Assembly (NCBI GenBank): GCA_039183375.1
Contig: JBCDBQ010000475.1
Location: 1-6,015, forward strand
From: Tectiglobus sp039183375
Lineage (GTDB): Bacteria; Pseudomonadota; Alphaproteobacteria; Rhizobiales; Hyphomicrobiaceae
Length of the DNA stretch: 6,015 nucleotides
Direction of reading: 5' to 3'
Both the position numbers and the translations under genes were made by a program. Positions 1 through 5,796 of this stretch are shown here, piece by piece. The stretch's first letter is position 1, and each line of letters begins with the position of its first letter. The notes beneath the pieces were generated by a model, which made no database searches, had not been told where the DNA came from, and saw nothing but the letters and a program-made list of their open reading frames with translations.

Positions 1-236
1 ACTTTCTCAAACACGCGGCCACCTCGCATAACGGACATCAGGCCGCCGCCAGCGTCAGATCCGTCGTCAGAGGCACGTTTGGTTTCTGTGACTTCGAAAC
101 GGCCAACAGGCAAAGTCGCAGTTGGTCCGTGCGATTGGGCGTCTTCTAACGCTTCAAAAGCAGCAACAATATCGTCACGCAGTGATCGAAACCAGGCCGC
201 GGCCCGGGCCTTTTGATCTTCTAAATCCTGTGTCAT
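1..236 (-). CDS. hemF: Oxygen-dependent coproporphyrinogen III oxidase, N-terminal part
   Basis: HemF carries out the aerobic oxidative decarboxylation of coproporphyrinogen III to protoporphyrinogen IX in haem synthesis, in the cytoplasm and without metal or flavin. The minus-strand frame starts at ATG 236-234 and runs off the left edge with 78 full codons. It begins MTQDLEDQKARAAAWFRSL, and the most diagnostic part is residues 63-78, with a GGG, then MSVMRGGRVFEKV. This matches the conserved glycine-rich segment and R-N/G-G-x-V-F-E-x-x-G-V-N region at the start of HemF proteins. The rest, including the catalytic core, lies outside the window. The sequence before the ATG is only weakly purine rich (GAGAGCAGG). 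It is transcribed away from crtY, so the two share the 237-482 spacer. The family assignment is strong although only about a quarter of the protein is visible. Confidence 0.88.
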   Translation of the reverse strand, partial: MTQDLEDQKARAAAWFRSLRDDIVAAFEALEDAQSHGPTATLPVGRFEVTETKRASDDGSDAGGGLMSVMRGGRVFEK

Positions 237-303
237 TGCCTGCTCTCGATGGCGAACTGAGTGTCGGTCGCTTTTGTCTTAACTCAAACGGGCGCTCGGC
301 ATC

Positions 304-323
304 TACTTAGTGAGAATACTTAG
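304..323. repeat. Short direct repeat TACTTAG x2
   Basis: TACTTAG is repeated exactly at 304-310 and 317-323 with a 13-base period in the hemF/crtY divergent spacer. It may be half-sites of a regulator or chance. I recognise no family consensus. No convincing sigma-70 hexamer pair was seen on either strand in this spacer. The best plus-strand candidate is TTGATC at 419-424 with TATTTG at 444-449, but its 19-base spacing is long and it is weak. Confidence 0.25.
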
Positions 324-343
324 GGATGCAAATGCCCAGTGGA

Positions 344-390
344 TTTGGCATCATGCGCGTATCAACCGAACAGACTCTGATTTTGGCATC
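344..390. repeat. Paired 9-bp direct repeat TTTGGCATC in hemF/crtY spacer
   Basis: TTTGGCATC occurs exactly at 344-352 and 382-390, 38 bases apart. A shorter copy of the core, GGCATC, is at 298-303. The first copy also forms an ATGCC-N10-GGCAT inverted repeat with 332-336. The repeats lie in the 246-base spacer between the divergent hemF and crtY starts, where an operator would be expected. They do not match a site I recognise: no TGT-N12-ACA site of the PpsR/CrtJ type and no TTGAT-N4-ATCAA site of the FNR type was found. A role as a regulator site is inference, and chance repetition of a 9-mer is not excluded. Confidence 0.3.
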
Positions 391-472
391 CGGAAGCCTG
401 CCATCACATTGCTTTGCCTTGATCTCCTCGCCTGAGTGATGCGTATTTGAACTGTCGCCCTGACAAAAGGAT

Positions 473-478
473 AAGAAG
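473..478 (+). promoter_or_regulatory. Ribosome binding site deciding the crtY start
   Basis: AAGAAG at 473-478, four bases before GTG 483, within the purine-rich run AAAAGGATAAGAAG (465-478). It supports initiation at GTG 483. The frame is open further up to a TTG at 447, but that codon has no purine-rich stretch at the proper distance, and the extra 12 residues are not typical of CrtY. Confidence 0.5.
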
Positions 479-482
479 TTCT

Positions 483-1661
483 GTGGCAGACTTTGATGTC
501 ATACTAGCGGGAGGCGGCCTGTCGACAGGCCTCATGGCGCTGAAGCTGCGGGAAGTGCGGCCCGAGCTGCGCGTGCTGGTGATTGAGCGCGATGCGCACT
601 TGGGCGGTGATCATACGTGGTCGTTTCACGGAACCGATCTTGCCAAAGACGAGCTGGCGATGATCGAGCCGATGATCCGGAGTCGCTGGCCAGCACAGGA
701 TGTCCGGTTTCCTCAACTGAAACGGACCCTCGATACGCCCTATTGCACGATTGTTTCAAATGACTTTGATCGCCATGTTCGAGGACAACTTGGCCAGGAT
801 GCCTTACTTCTGAACGCGCCGATCGCAGAAGTTGCGACAGGCTCAGTCGTACTGGAAGGTGGGCAAAAGCTGACGGCTCCGTGTGTCATGGATGGGCGCG
901 GATGGCAAAAGGATACCGGCCGAGATTTGGCGCTCGCCTATCAGAAGTTTTTCGGGCTGGAGGTTGAACTGCGTGATCCGCATGGGCTTTCACGTCCCAT
1001 AATCATGGACGCAACAGTTGAACAGACCGATGGCTACCGTTTCATTTATTGCCTGCCCTACACGCCAACCAGTTTGCTGATCGAAGACACCTACTATTCA
1101 CCGTCTATGGATCTTGATGCAGAGCGAGCAGCGCGCGAGATCAGATCCTATGCCGAACAGCAGGGTTGGAAGATTGAGAACGTCGGGCGCGAGGAGAAAG
1201 GCTGTCTGCCGATTGTGCTGGCCGGCGATGCAAGCGCATTTGAGACGAACCCAGGCGACGCGGCGCCGTGCGGCCTCCGGGCAGGCTTGTTTCACCCAAC
1301 GACTGGTTACTCGCTGCCGGATGCGGTTCGCGTTGCCAGTCATTTCGCGCGGGACTTTCCGCGAAATACGGATGAGCTCAAAGCGCGAATGACAATGCTC
1401 AGTGAAACGCAGTGGCAAAAGAGGAAATTCTATCGCTTGTTGAACAGGCTTCTGTTCCTCGGTGCCGAGGGCAATGACAAGCGCAAAGTGATGCAGCGGT
1501 TTTACGGAATGCCGCAAGACTTGATTGAGCGCTTCTATGCAGGGCGCTCGACGCAATTGGACAAGCTACGTATTTTGAGCGGCAAGCCGCCGATCCCAAT
1601 TCCGACGGCAATGCGTGCAATCCCGGCGCGGGCCGCCTGGAACTTTGTGCGCGCTCAGTAG
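483..1661 (+). CDS. crtY: Lycopene beta-cyclase (CrtY)
   Basis: CrtY closes the two ends of lycopene into beta-ionone rings, giving beta-carotene. It is a flavin-dependent, redox-neutral enzyme associated with the membrane. From GTG 483 the protein has 392 residues, close to the usual 380-390. It opens with a beta strand and dinucleotide-binding loop (DVILAGGGLSTGL, 5-17), then an acidic residue closing the fold at about 36 (IERD). The family hallmark HTWSFH is at 44-49. Other CrtY landmarks are MDGRG (136-140), the YQKFFGLEVE segment (153-162), and LLIEDTYYS (198-206), whose Glu201 lines up with the proposed acid/base glutamate of Pantoea CrtY. The substrate-side GLFHPTTGYS is at 268-277. 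No lesion is seen. It is divergent from hemF and convergent with the LOG gene 24 bases downstream. No other crt gene lies in the window, so it is either a lone gene or at the edge of a dispersed pathway. A TTG at 447 would add 12 residues. Confidence 0.93.
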   Translation: MADFDVILAGGGLSTGLMALKLREVRPELRVLVIERDAHLGGDHTWSFHGTDLAKDELAMIEPMIRSRWPAQDVRFPQLKRTLDTPYCTIVSNDFDRHVRGQLGQDALLLNAPIAEVATGSVVLEGGQKLTAPCVMDGRGWQKDTGRDLALAYQKFFGLEVELRDPHGLSRPIIMDATVEQTDGYRFIYCLPYTPTSLLIEDTYYSPSMDLDAERAAREIRSYAEQQGWKIENVGREEKGCLPIVLAGDASAFETNPGDAAPCGLRAGLFHPTTGYSLPDAVRVASHFARDFPRNTDELKARMTMLSETQWQKRKFYRLLNRLLFLGAEGNDKRKVMQRFYGMPQDLIERFYAGRSTQLDKLRILSGKPPIPIPTAMRAIPARAAWNFVRAQ

Positions 1662-1685
1662 TCTTGTTCAGGGCTTGTTGGTTGC

Positions 1686-2273
1686 CTAACTCTGCTGCGC
1701 AGCCAATTGGTCCGGCCAATTCGACTGCAAGTATTCGATCGCGTCCGCAACATCGTCCGTCATGTGATAGTGAATTTCATATTCGCCGCGGATGAAGCCG
1801 TTTCCACGCATGTGCTGAAACAGCTTTTCGAGCGGATCCCAGTAACCGAGCGTATTGAGCAAGACAATCGGCTTGTTGTGCTGCTTGAGTTGTACCCAGG
1901 TAATTTGTTCGACAAGTTCTTCCAGTGTGCCAACGCCACCGGGCATCACGAGAAAGCCATCAGCGCGGCCCCACATCCCCATCTTTCGCTCGTGCATATC
2001 GTCCGTCAGGATCGACTCGGTAATGTCGAGCGAAGGACGCTCAACCTTTTCCAGAAACTTGGGCATGACACCGGTGACGTGACCGCCGTGCTGCATCGCA
2101 GAACTGGCGACGGTTCCCATTAACCCGATACTGCCGCCGCCGTAGACGAGGCGAAGTTTGGCTTGCGCGAGCGCGCGGCCGACTTCGGTTGCCGCATTCT
2201 TGAATGCAGGATCGGCGCCATCACTTGCTCCGCAAAAAACGCAAACTGCCGGTCTCGAGTCCCAGGCCGTCAT
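1686..2273 (-). CDS. LOG-family (TIGR00730) nucleoside monophosphate phosphoribohydrolase
   Basis: The family cleaves the N-glycosidic bond of nucleoside 5'-monophosphates. In plants and some bacteria it releases free cytokinin base from cytokinin ribotides; in most bacteria the natural substrate is uncertain (AMP or modified AMP). The protein has 195 residues, the family's usual size, with a Rossmann-like fold: VCVFCGAS at 10-17, YGGGSIGLMG at 44-53, MHERK at 93-97 and the signature PGGVGTLEE at 111-119. Arg96 and Glu119 are the residues matching the catalytic Arg and Glu of LOG enzymes, so it should be active. I chose ATG 2273 because GGAG at 2279-2282 stands five bases before it. A GTG two codons upstream overlaps that GGAG and is unlikely. 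It converges on crtY with a 24-base gap and no clear hairpin. It was often annotated as lysine decarboxylase in older databases, which is a misnomer. Confidence 0.92.
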   Translation of the reverse strand: MTAWDSRPAVCVFCGASDGADPAFKNAATEVGRALAQAKLRLVYGGGSIGLMGTVASSAMQHGGHVTGVMPKFLEKVERPSLDITESILTDDMHERKMGMWGRADGFLVMPGGVGTLEELVEQITWVQLKQHNKPIVLLNTLGYWDPLEKLFQHMRGNGFIRGEYEIHYHMTDDVADAIEYLQSNWPDQLAAQQS

Positions 2274-2278
2274 ATTCA

Positions 2279-2282
2279 CTCC
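2279..2282 (-). promoter_or_regulatory. Ribosome binding site deciding the LOG-gene start
   Basis: On the minus strand GGAG lies five bases before ATG 2273-2271. The alternative in-frame GTG (2279-2277) shares its first G with this motif, so GGAG can serve only the ATG. Confidence 0.6.
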
Positions 2283-2328
2283 GTCTCGGTTCGCCGCAGA
2301 CTTCAGCGGCCGTCAATGGTGGTGATCG

Positions 2329-2334
2329 ACTATA
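2329..2334 (-). promoter_or_regulatory. Possible -10 element for the LOG gene
   Basis: On the minus strand the hexamer TATAGT (5 of 6 matches to TATAAT) is at 2334-2329 inside CGTATAGTCG. It would give a leader of roughly 50 bases before ATG 2273. No good -35 hexamer is seen 16-18 bases upstream, so this is a tentative call. Confidence 0.25.
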
Positions 2335-2529
2335 CGAAATTTGTCCGTTTGGCGACCGAATGTTGAGGTGGCCAACGCGGGATCTGGTGGGATTGGCCGA
2401 TTGTCCCCAACCCATTTGCAAAAGCTCCAGTTCGAAACTCCCACCTGAAGCTGGGCCTCGTAGAGAACTCGTCAAGCTGCTGTGTCTCCATACGTAGTTC
2501 GACGAATACCTCATCATGTCCAGCTGCAC

Positions 2530-2535
2530 TAAAAT
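2530..2535 (+). promoter_or_regulatory. Possible -10 element for the exonuclease-CBS-DUF294 gene
   Basis: TAAAAT (5 of 6 to TATAAT) at 2530-2535 would place transcription start near 2542, leaving a leader of about 28 bases with the ribosome site at 2557-2562. This fits a start at 2570 and would make the upstream ATG at 2516 untranscribed. The matching -35 region (around 2507-2512, TACCTC) is poor. The rest of the 2274-2569 spacer shows no RNA gene and no repeat beyond a 6-bp GGCCAA/TTGGCC pair near 2370-2397. Confidence 0.25.
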
Positions 2536-2556
2536 GGCGCTCCATCCGTCCTACCG

Positions 2557-2562
2557 AGAGGA
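2557..2562 (+). promoter_or_regulatory. Ribosome binding site deciding the start at 2570
   Basis: AGAGGA at 2557-2562 with a seven-base gap to ATG 2570, a good Shine-Dalgarno match and distance. The same frame is open from an ATG at 2516, but no comparable site precedes that codon, and the 18 extra residues are not part of any recognisable domain. Confidence 0.65.
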
Positions 2563-2569
2563 TGCCGCA

Positions 2570-4693
2570 ATGTCGTTCGAGAGAGCCGGTGCCGCCTGCA
2601 ATAGCTTGCCCCTGCTATCTGTTCCGACGGTTGTGCTCGATACGGAAACGACCGGGCTTGATACTACCAAGGACCGAATTGTGCAGATTGGTGCCGTTCG
2701 CATTCAGGGCGGTGAATCGGTTGAAGGTGACATCTTCGACCGGCTAGTCAATCCGGAGCGCCAGATCCCGCCTGCCTCGACGGAAATTCACGGAATATCC
2801 GATGCCGACGTCGCGCAAGCCCCCGGTTTTGCGAACACGATGAGTGAGCTGAGTGAATGGTTTGGCGCTTCGCTGCTTGTTGGCTTCTCCATTGGATTTG
2901 ACGTCGCTGTACTTCAGGCAGAGCATAAACGTGCCGGGCTTCCGTGGCGCGCGCCGCGGTTTCTTGATGTTCAAGACCTCTTGATGTTTGCCGCACCGCA
3001 GCTCCCTCAGCATTCAATGGAAGTGGCGGCCGAATGGTTGAATATTGAGATTGAAGGCCGCCACACAGCGCTCGGCGATGCGCGTGCGACAGCTGAGATC
3101 TATCTTGCCCTCATCCCGTTACTGACAAAACGCGGGATTGTCAGTCTGGCCCAGGCCGAACGTGTTGTGCATCAATCATCTCGCACCTCTCAACTTGAGA
3201 GTGCGGGTTGGGCGACAAATGAGGCGCCAATCCAGGCTCCCGCAGAATATGCTGCTGTCGATAGTTATCCCTACCGGCACCGTGTGAACGATGTCATGCG
3301 AACTCCATCGCAGTTCATTGACGCTGACCAAACTTTGAGCCAGGCGTTGACCGTCATGATGGAACGACAGATCAGCTCCGTTTTTCTGCCAGCGGCTGGA
3401 GAAGCGACCGATATCGGAATTCTGACGGAACGAGATGTTCTGCGCGCAATTGATCGGGATGGGCAGTCGGCGCTGATGGCTCCTGCAGTCAATTATGGCG
3501 TCAGGCCGTTGGTGTCTGTTGGACAGGATGAATTCCTCTATCGAGCAATCGTGGAAATGTCGACGCGTGGAATCCGTCATCTGGGCGTTCATGATACCGA
3601 AAATCAGATTGTCGGAGCATTGAGCGCCAGGGATCTTCTTAAGCAACGTGCGAGTGAGGCCGTCGCGCTTGGTTACAACATTGCGCATGCGCGCAGCGTA
3701 GCCGAGCTCGGTGAGATCTGGCCGGAGCTGACGCGCGTGGCTGCAGCGCTCGTTGAAGAGGATGTGGACGCCCGTGATGTTGCTGCGATCATATCGCGCG
3801 AGCTTCGCGAATTGACGGGCAAAGCTGCTGAGTTTGCAGAGCAGGAACTGGTATCGTCTGGCGCCGGCAGGGCCCCTTGCGCCTATGCGCTTCTGGTTCT
3901 CGGATCAGGTGGACGGGGTGAGAGCCTGCTGGCCATGGATCAGGACAATGCGATTGTCTATACGGCTGGCGATCCGGGTGATGAGACCGATCAATGGTTT
4001 GAGCGATTTGGTGCGCGTATCGCCGACATACTAAACAGCGTTGGCGTGCCGTACTGCTCGGGCGGTGTGATGGCAAAAAATACTGCCTGGCGCAAAGGTG
4101 TTGCGCAGTGGTCAGAAGCGGTTCAGCAATGGATCGTGCGTGCCGGCGGCAAAGACATTCTCAACGCCGATATCTTTTTCGATTGCCGTCCGGTTTATGG
4201 CGAGTTCGGGCTGGGCGAAGAGGTGCACCGGGCCGCACTGGACATCGCCACTGATGCCAGGAACTTCCAACGTGCTTTGGCGAGCAATGCAGCCCAGTTT
4301 GAAACTCCCTTTGGTCTGTTTGGTCGCTTTCGATTGAGCGATGGACGCCTTGATCTCAAGAAAACTGGGCTTTTCCCGATTATTGCGACAGCGCGCGTTC
4401 TGGCCTTGCGCTACGGCAACAGCGCGCGCTCGACGCCCGGTCGTCTGGAGAGCGCCAAGCAGCACATGCCGGAACAAGGCGACACGATCGATGCGTTAGT
4501 GTTGGCCCATCGCATTCTGCTTCGCCTCGTGTTGGGGCAGCAGCTGCGCGATCTGGATCGCGGTTTGCGGCTGAACAACGCCGTACGCATCGGCGAGCTT
4601 TCGAAGCACGAACGCCAACAACTGCGTTGGGCACTTGAGCAGATTCCCAATGTGACCAATTTGCTGGGAACACCTGTGTTCTCGACTGCGTAA
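2570..4693 (+). CDS. DnaQ-like DEDDh exonuclease - CBS pair - DUF294 nucleotidyltransferase fusion
   Basis: A 707-residue soluble protein with three modules and no signal peptide or membrane segment. Residues 20-185 form a DnaQ/RNase T-type 3'-5' exonuclease: VVLDTETTGL (21-30, Asp24 and Glu26), FSIGFD (106-111, Asp111) and HTALGD (165-170, His165 and Asp170), so the DEDDh set is complete. Residues 239-294 and 309-358 are two CBS domains (each ending in a TERDVL- or ARDLLK-like segment), which typically bind adenine nucleotides. Residues 375-510 are a DUF294/GlnD-like nucleotidyltransferase with GSGGRGE (445-451) and D457-Q-D459, and about 545-705 match the helical DUF294 C-terminal domain. 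Relatives of the second half (COG2905) usually carry a cyclic-nucleotide-binding domain at the N-terminus; here a nuclease takes its place. Role inferred: a nucleotide-sensing regulatory enzyme acting on nucleic acid or nucleotides; the target is unknown. Neighbours give no clue. An ATG at 2516 would add 18 residues but lacks a ribosome site. The domain calls are strong; the function is open. Confidence 0.92.
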   Translation: MSFERAGAACNSLPLLSVPTVVLDTETTGLDTTKDRIVQIGAVRIQGGESVEGDIFDRLVNPERQIPPASTEIHGISDADVAQAPGFANTMSELSEWFGASLLVGFSIGFDVAVLQAEHKRAGLPWRAPRFLDVQDLLMFAAPQLPQHSMEVAAEWLNIEIEGRHTALGDARATAEIYLALIPLLTKRGIVSLAQAERVVHQSSRTSQLESAGWATNEAPIQAPAEYAAVDSYPYRHRVNDVMRTPSQFIDADQTLSQALTVMMERQISSVFLPAAGEATDIGILTERDVLRAIDRDGQSALMAPAVNYGVRPLVSVGQDEFLYRAIVEMSTRGIRHLGVHDTENQIVGALSARDLLKQRASEAVALGYNIAHARSVAELGEIWPELTRVAAALVEEDVDARDVAAIISRELRELTGKAAEFAEQELVSSGAGRAPCAYALLVLGSGGRGESLLAMDQDNAIVYTAGDPGDETDQWFERFGARIADILNSVGVPYCSGGVMAKNTAWRKGVAQWSEAVQQWIVRAGGKDILNADIFFDCRPVYGEFGLGEEVHRAALDIATDARNFQRALASNAAQFETPFGLFGRFRLSDGRLDLKKTGLFPIIATARVLALRYGNSARSTPGRLESAKQHMPEQGDTIDALVLAHRILLRLVLGQQLRDLDRGLRLNNAVRIGELSKHERQQLRWALEQIPNVTNLLGTPVFSTA

Positions 4694-4738
4694 ACTCGGG
4701 TTGAGTTTTAGTCGCAGCCCTTTGTTAGCAACCCGAGT
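4694..4738. terminator. Inverted repeat between convergent genes, probable bidirectional terminator
   Basis: ACTCGGGTTG (4694-4703) and CAACCCGAGT (4729-4738) are perfect 10-bp complements around a 25-base loop. The left arm starts directly after the TAA of the exonuclease fusion gene (4691-4693), while the right arm and loop run into the last codons of the converging acetyltransferase. There is no strong T-tract after either arm (CCACCGGTTTT on the plus strand) and the loop is long, so it is not a textbook intrinsic terminator. The position and perfect pairing still favour a transcription end or transcript-stabilising structure. Confidence 0.55.
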
Positions 4739-5238
4739 CCACCGGTTTTGAGGCTGCGATACTCGAATAGAATGACATCGTGCCAATCATCACCGATATG
4801 TCCGAGACGCTCGCGATATCCAACCTCTCGAAACCCGGCTCTGAGGTGAAGTCCGCGGCTTCCAGCATTGCCTGCCAGAACCTGCGCCTGGATTGTCCAG
4901 TAACCGTCTTGCTCAGCCGCATCGATCAGATGAGACAGCAAAGCCGAGCCAATACCTTTGCCTTGATGTTCCGCACTGACATAGACGCTGACCTCAGCGA
5001 TGCCTGCGGCGCCTCACGTGTCGGGAACCGGCGACAGTGCTGCCCATCCGATAATCTGACCACTCGTGCTTTTCTCGCGCGCTACGAACCTACCAATTGG
5101 CAAATGCCCGGCGTTCCAGTCGCGCCAGATGGGTGGCGTTTTCATAAAAGCTGCCAGACCAGTGGCAAGTCCTTCCGCATAGATCCGTCGCACGGACCGC
5201 CAGTCTGGTGGCTGCATTGGAGCAATGACGTGTGACAT
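4708..5238 (-). pseudogene. GNAT N-acetyltransferase (phosphinothricin/methionine sulfoximine type), interrupted by in-frame TGA
   Basis: Intact relatives acetylate the amino group of phosphinothricin, methionine sulfoximine or related amino acids with acetyl-CoA. Read from ATG 5238 (GGTGGA eight bases before it), the frame gives 176 codons, the normal family length, ending in TAA at 4708-4710. Codon 75 is TGA (5016-5014). Before it lie the typical RRIYAEGLATGLAAF (17-31), WRDWNAGHLP (38-47) and IIGWAALSPV (62-71). After it, in the same frame, come AEVSVYVSAEHQGKGIGSAL (81-100) with the acetyl-CoA loop Q-G-K-G-I-G, then AGNAGSRGLHLRAGF (122-136) and DDWHDVILFEY (150-160). No indel is needed to join the halves, so this is a single nonsense change, perhaps CGA or TGC/TGT to TGA, or a sequencing error. 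The N-terminal piece alone lacks the cofactor site. Readthrough or selenocysteine is possible but unsupported. Confidence 0.85.
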
Positions 5239-5317
5239 TGACGAGGTCCACCAGTTGCGTGCTGAACGTGCGGCCGATCTGAAAAAGGCACTGATTGCCA
5301 TTCTGGTATTTTGTCAG

Positions 5318-5337
5318 CTGTTGTAAACAGTCTTTTT
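5318..5337 (+). terminator. Weak hairpin with T-run
   Basis: CTGTT (5318-5322), loop GTA, AACAG (5326-5330), then TCTTTTT (5331-5337). The form is that of an intrinsic terminator on the plus strand, but the stem is only five pairs plus one G-T and is AT rich. No established plus-strand gene ends just before it; only a 33-codon open frame (5225-5326) overlaps it. It lies between the acetyltransferase start and the RidA-family gene, so it could equally be promoter-proximal sequence: TTTACA on the minus strand (5328-5323) resembles a -35 for the acetyltransferase. Confidence 0.25.
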
Positions 5338-5393
5338 GCGCCGTCGGGTGGCGGTGCGCATAGCGTGTTCACAGACTTTAGGATGAGATCAGG

Positions 5394-5756
5394 ATGGCAG
5401 CGATGATCAAACGGTTTCCGGGCGAGAGAAAAGGGCGTTGCGGGGCAGTCGTGCACAATGGCCTCGTCTATGCGGTGGCGACCGACACGAGCAGTTCAGC
5501 CGGCATCAAGGAGCAAACGCGACGGGCGCTGGGTGAGCTCGATGAGGCCTTGAGTGACGCTGGGAGCGGCAAATCCGGGCTCTTGCAGGCAACTGTCTAC
5601 CTGCGCCATATGGCAGACAAGGCTGCGATGGATGAGGTTTGGTGTGACTGGGTTGGTCCGCCGGAAAACTGGCCACAGCGGGCTTGTATCGGTGTCGATC
5701 TTGCCGGGGATGACCTCATTGAGATCGTTGTGACAGCCGTTGTGCAGGATTAAGTG
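5394..5756 (+). CDS. RidA/YjgF/YER057c/UK114-family protein
   Basis: RidA proteins form trimers with active sites at subunit interfaces and hydrolyse reactive enamine/imine intermediates made by PLP enzymes; several subfamilies have other or unknown substrates. The protein has 119 residues, the usual small single-domain size. Residues 17-28 form the N-terminal strands (GAVVHNGLVYAV), EQTRRALGELDEALSDAG (40-57) the first helix, and QATVYLRHMAD (65-75) a conserved strand and turn. Arg96 in PQRAC (94-98) matches the carboxylate-binding arginine of active RidA, and Glu110 in IEI the late conserved acidic residue. The spacing and MDEVW-DWV stretch (79-87) resemble the YoaB-like subgroup rather than archetypal RidA, so the symbol ridA is withheld. 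I kept ATG 5394, preceded by AGGATGAG at 5380-5387; ATG 5403, preceded by AGG at 5391-5393, is a close alternative. No partner enzyme is adjacent. The TAA stop is at 5751-5753 and the end is given with the following codon excluded from translation. Confidence 0.86.
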
Positions 5757-5796
5757 GCCGTGACTTTCTCCTGGAGCTGATCTGACCGGACCGACG

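Noticed and set aside
122..310. 62-codon plus-strand frame at the left edge
   Set aside because: It is largely antisense to the hemF start, and its translation (QKQQQYRHAV, then PRPGP) is typical of a shadow frame.
237..482. PpsR/CrtJ or FNR operator for hemF or crtY
   Set aside because: Both were searched for by eye as TGT-N12-ACA and TTGAT-N4-ATCAA; no acceptable match was found.
1098..1556. 152-codon minus-strand frame inside crtY
   Set aside because: It is antisense to a well-conserved CrtY region, shows no domain and has low-complexity Arg/Cys-rich composition typical of a shadow frame.
1662..1685. Terminator between the convergent crtY and LOG genes
   Set aside because: Only a 4-bp GGGC/GCCT pairing with one wobble can be drawn and there is no T-run.
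2330..2545. 71-codon minus-strand open frame across the spacer before the exonuclease fusion gene, and an overlapping 102-codon frame at 2221-2529
   Set aside because: They overlap each other, the start of the fusion gene and the start of the LOG gene in antisense; their codon choice is unlike that of the neighbours and no family was recognised. The sequence could hide a decayed gene, but nothing supports one.
3176..3688. 170-codon minus-strand frame inside the exonuclease-CBS-DUF294 gene
   Set aside because: It is antisense to the CBS domains and has no recognisable motif or ribosome site; a shadow frame in moderately GC-rich DNA.
5014..5016. Use of TGA as tryptophan or selenocysteine throughout the organism
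   Set aside because: The other genes use TGG for Trp and contain no in-frame TGA over roughly 1,500 codons, so a changed code is not supported. The bases right after this TGA do not form an obvious SECIS hairpin by eye.
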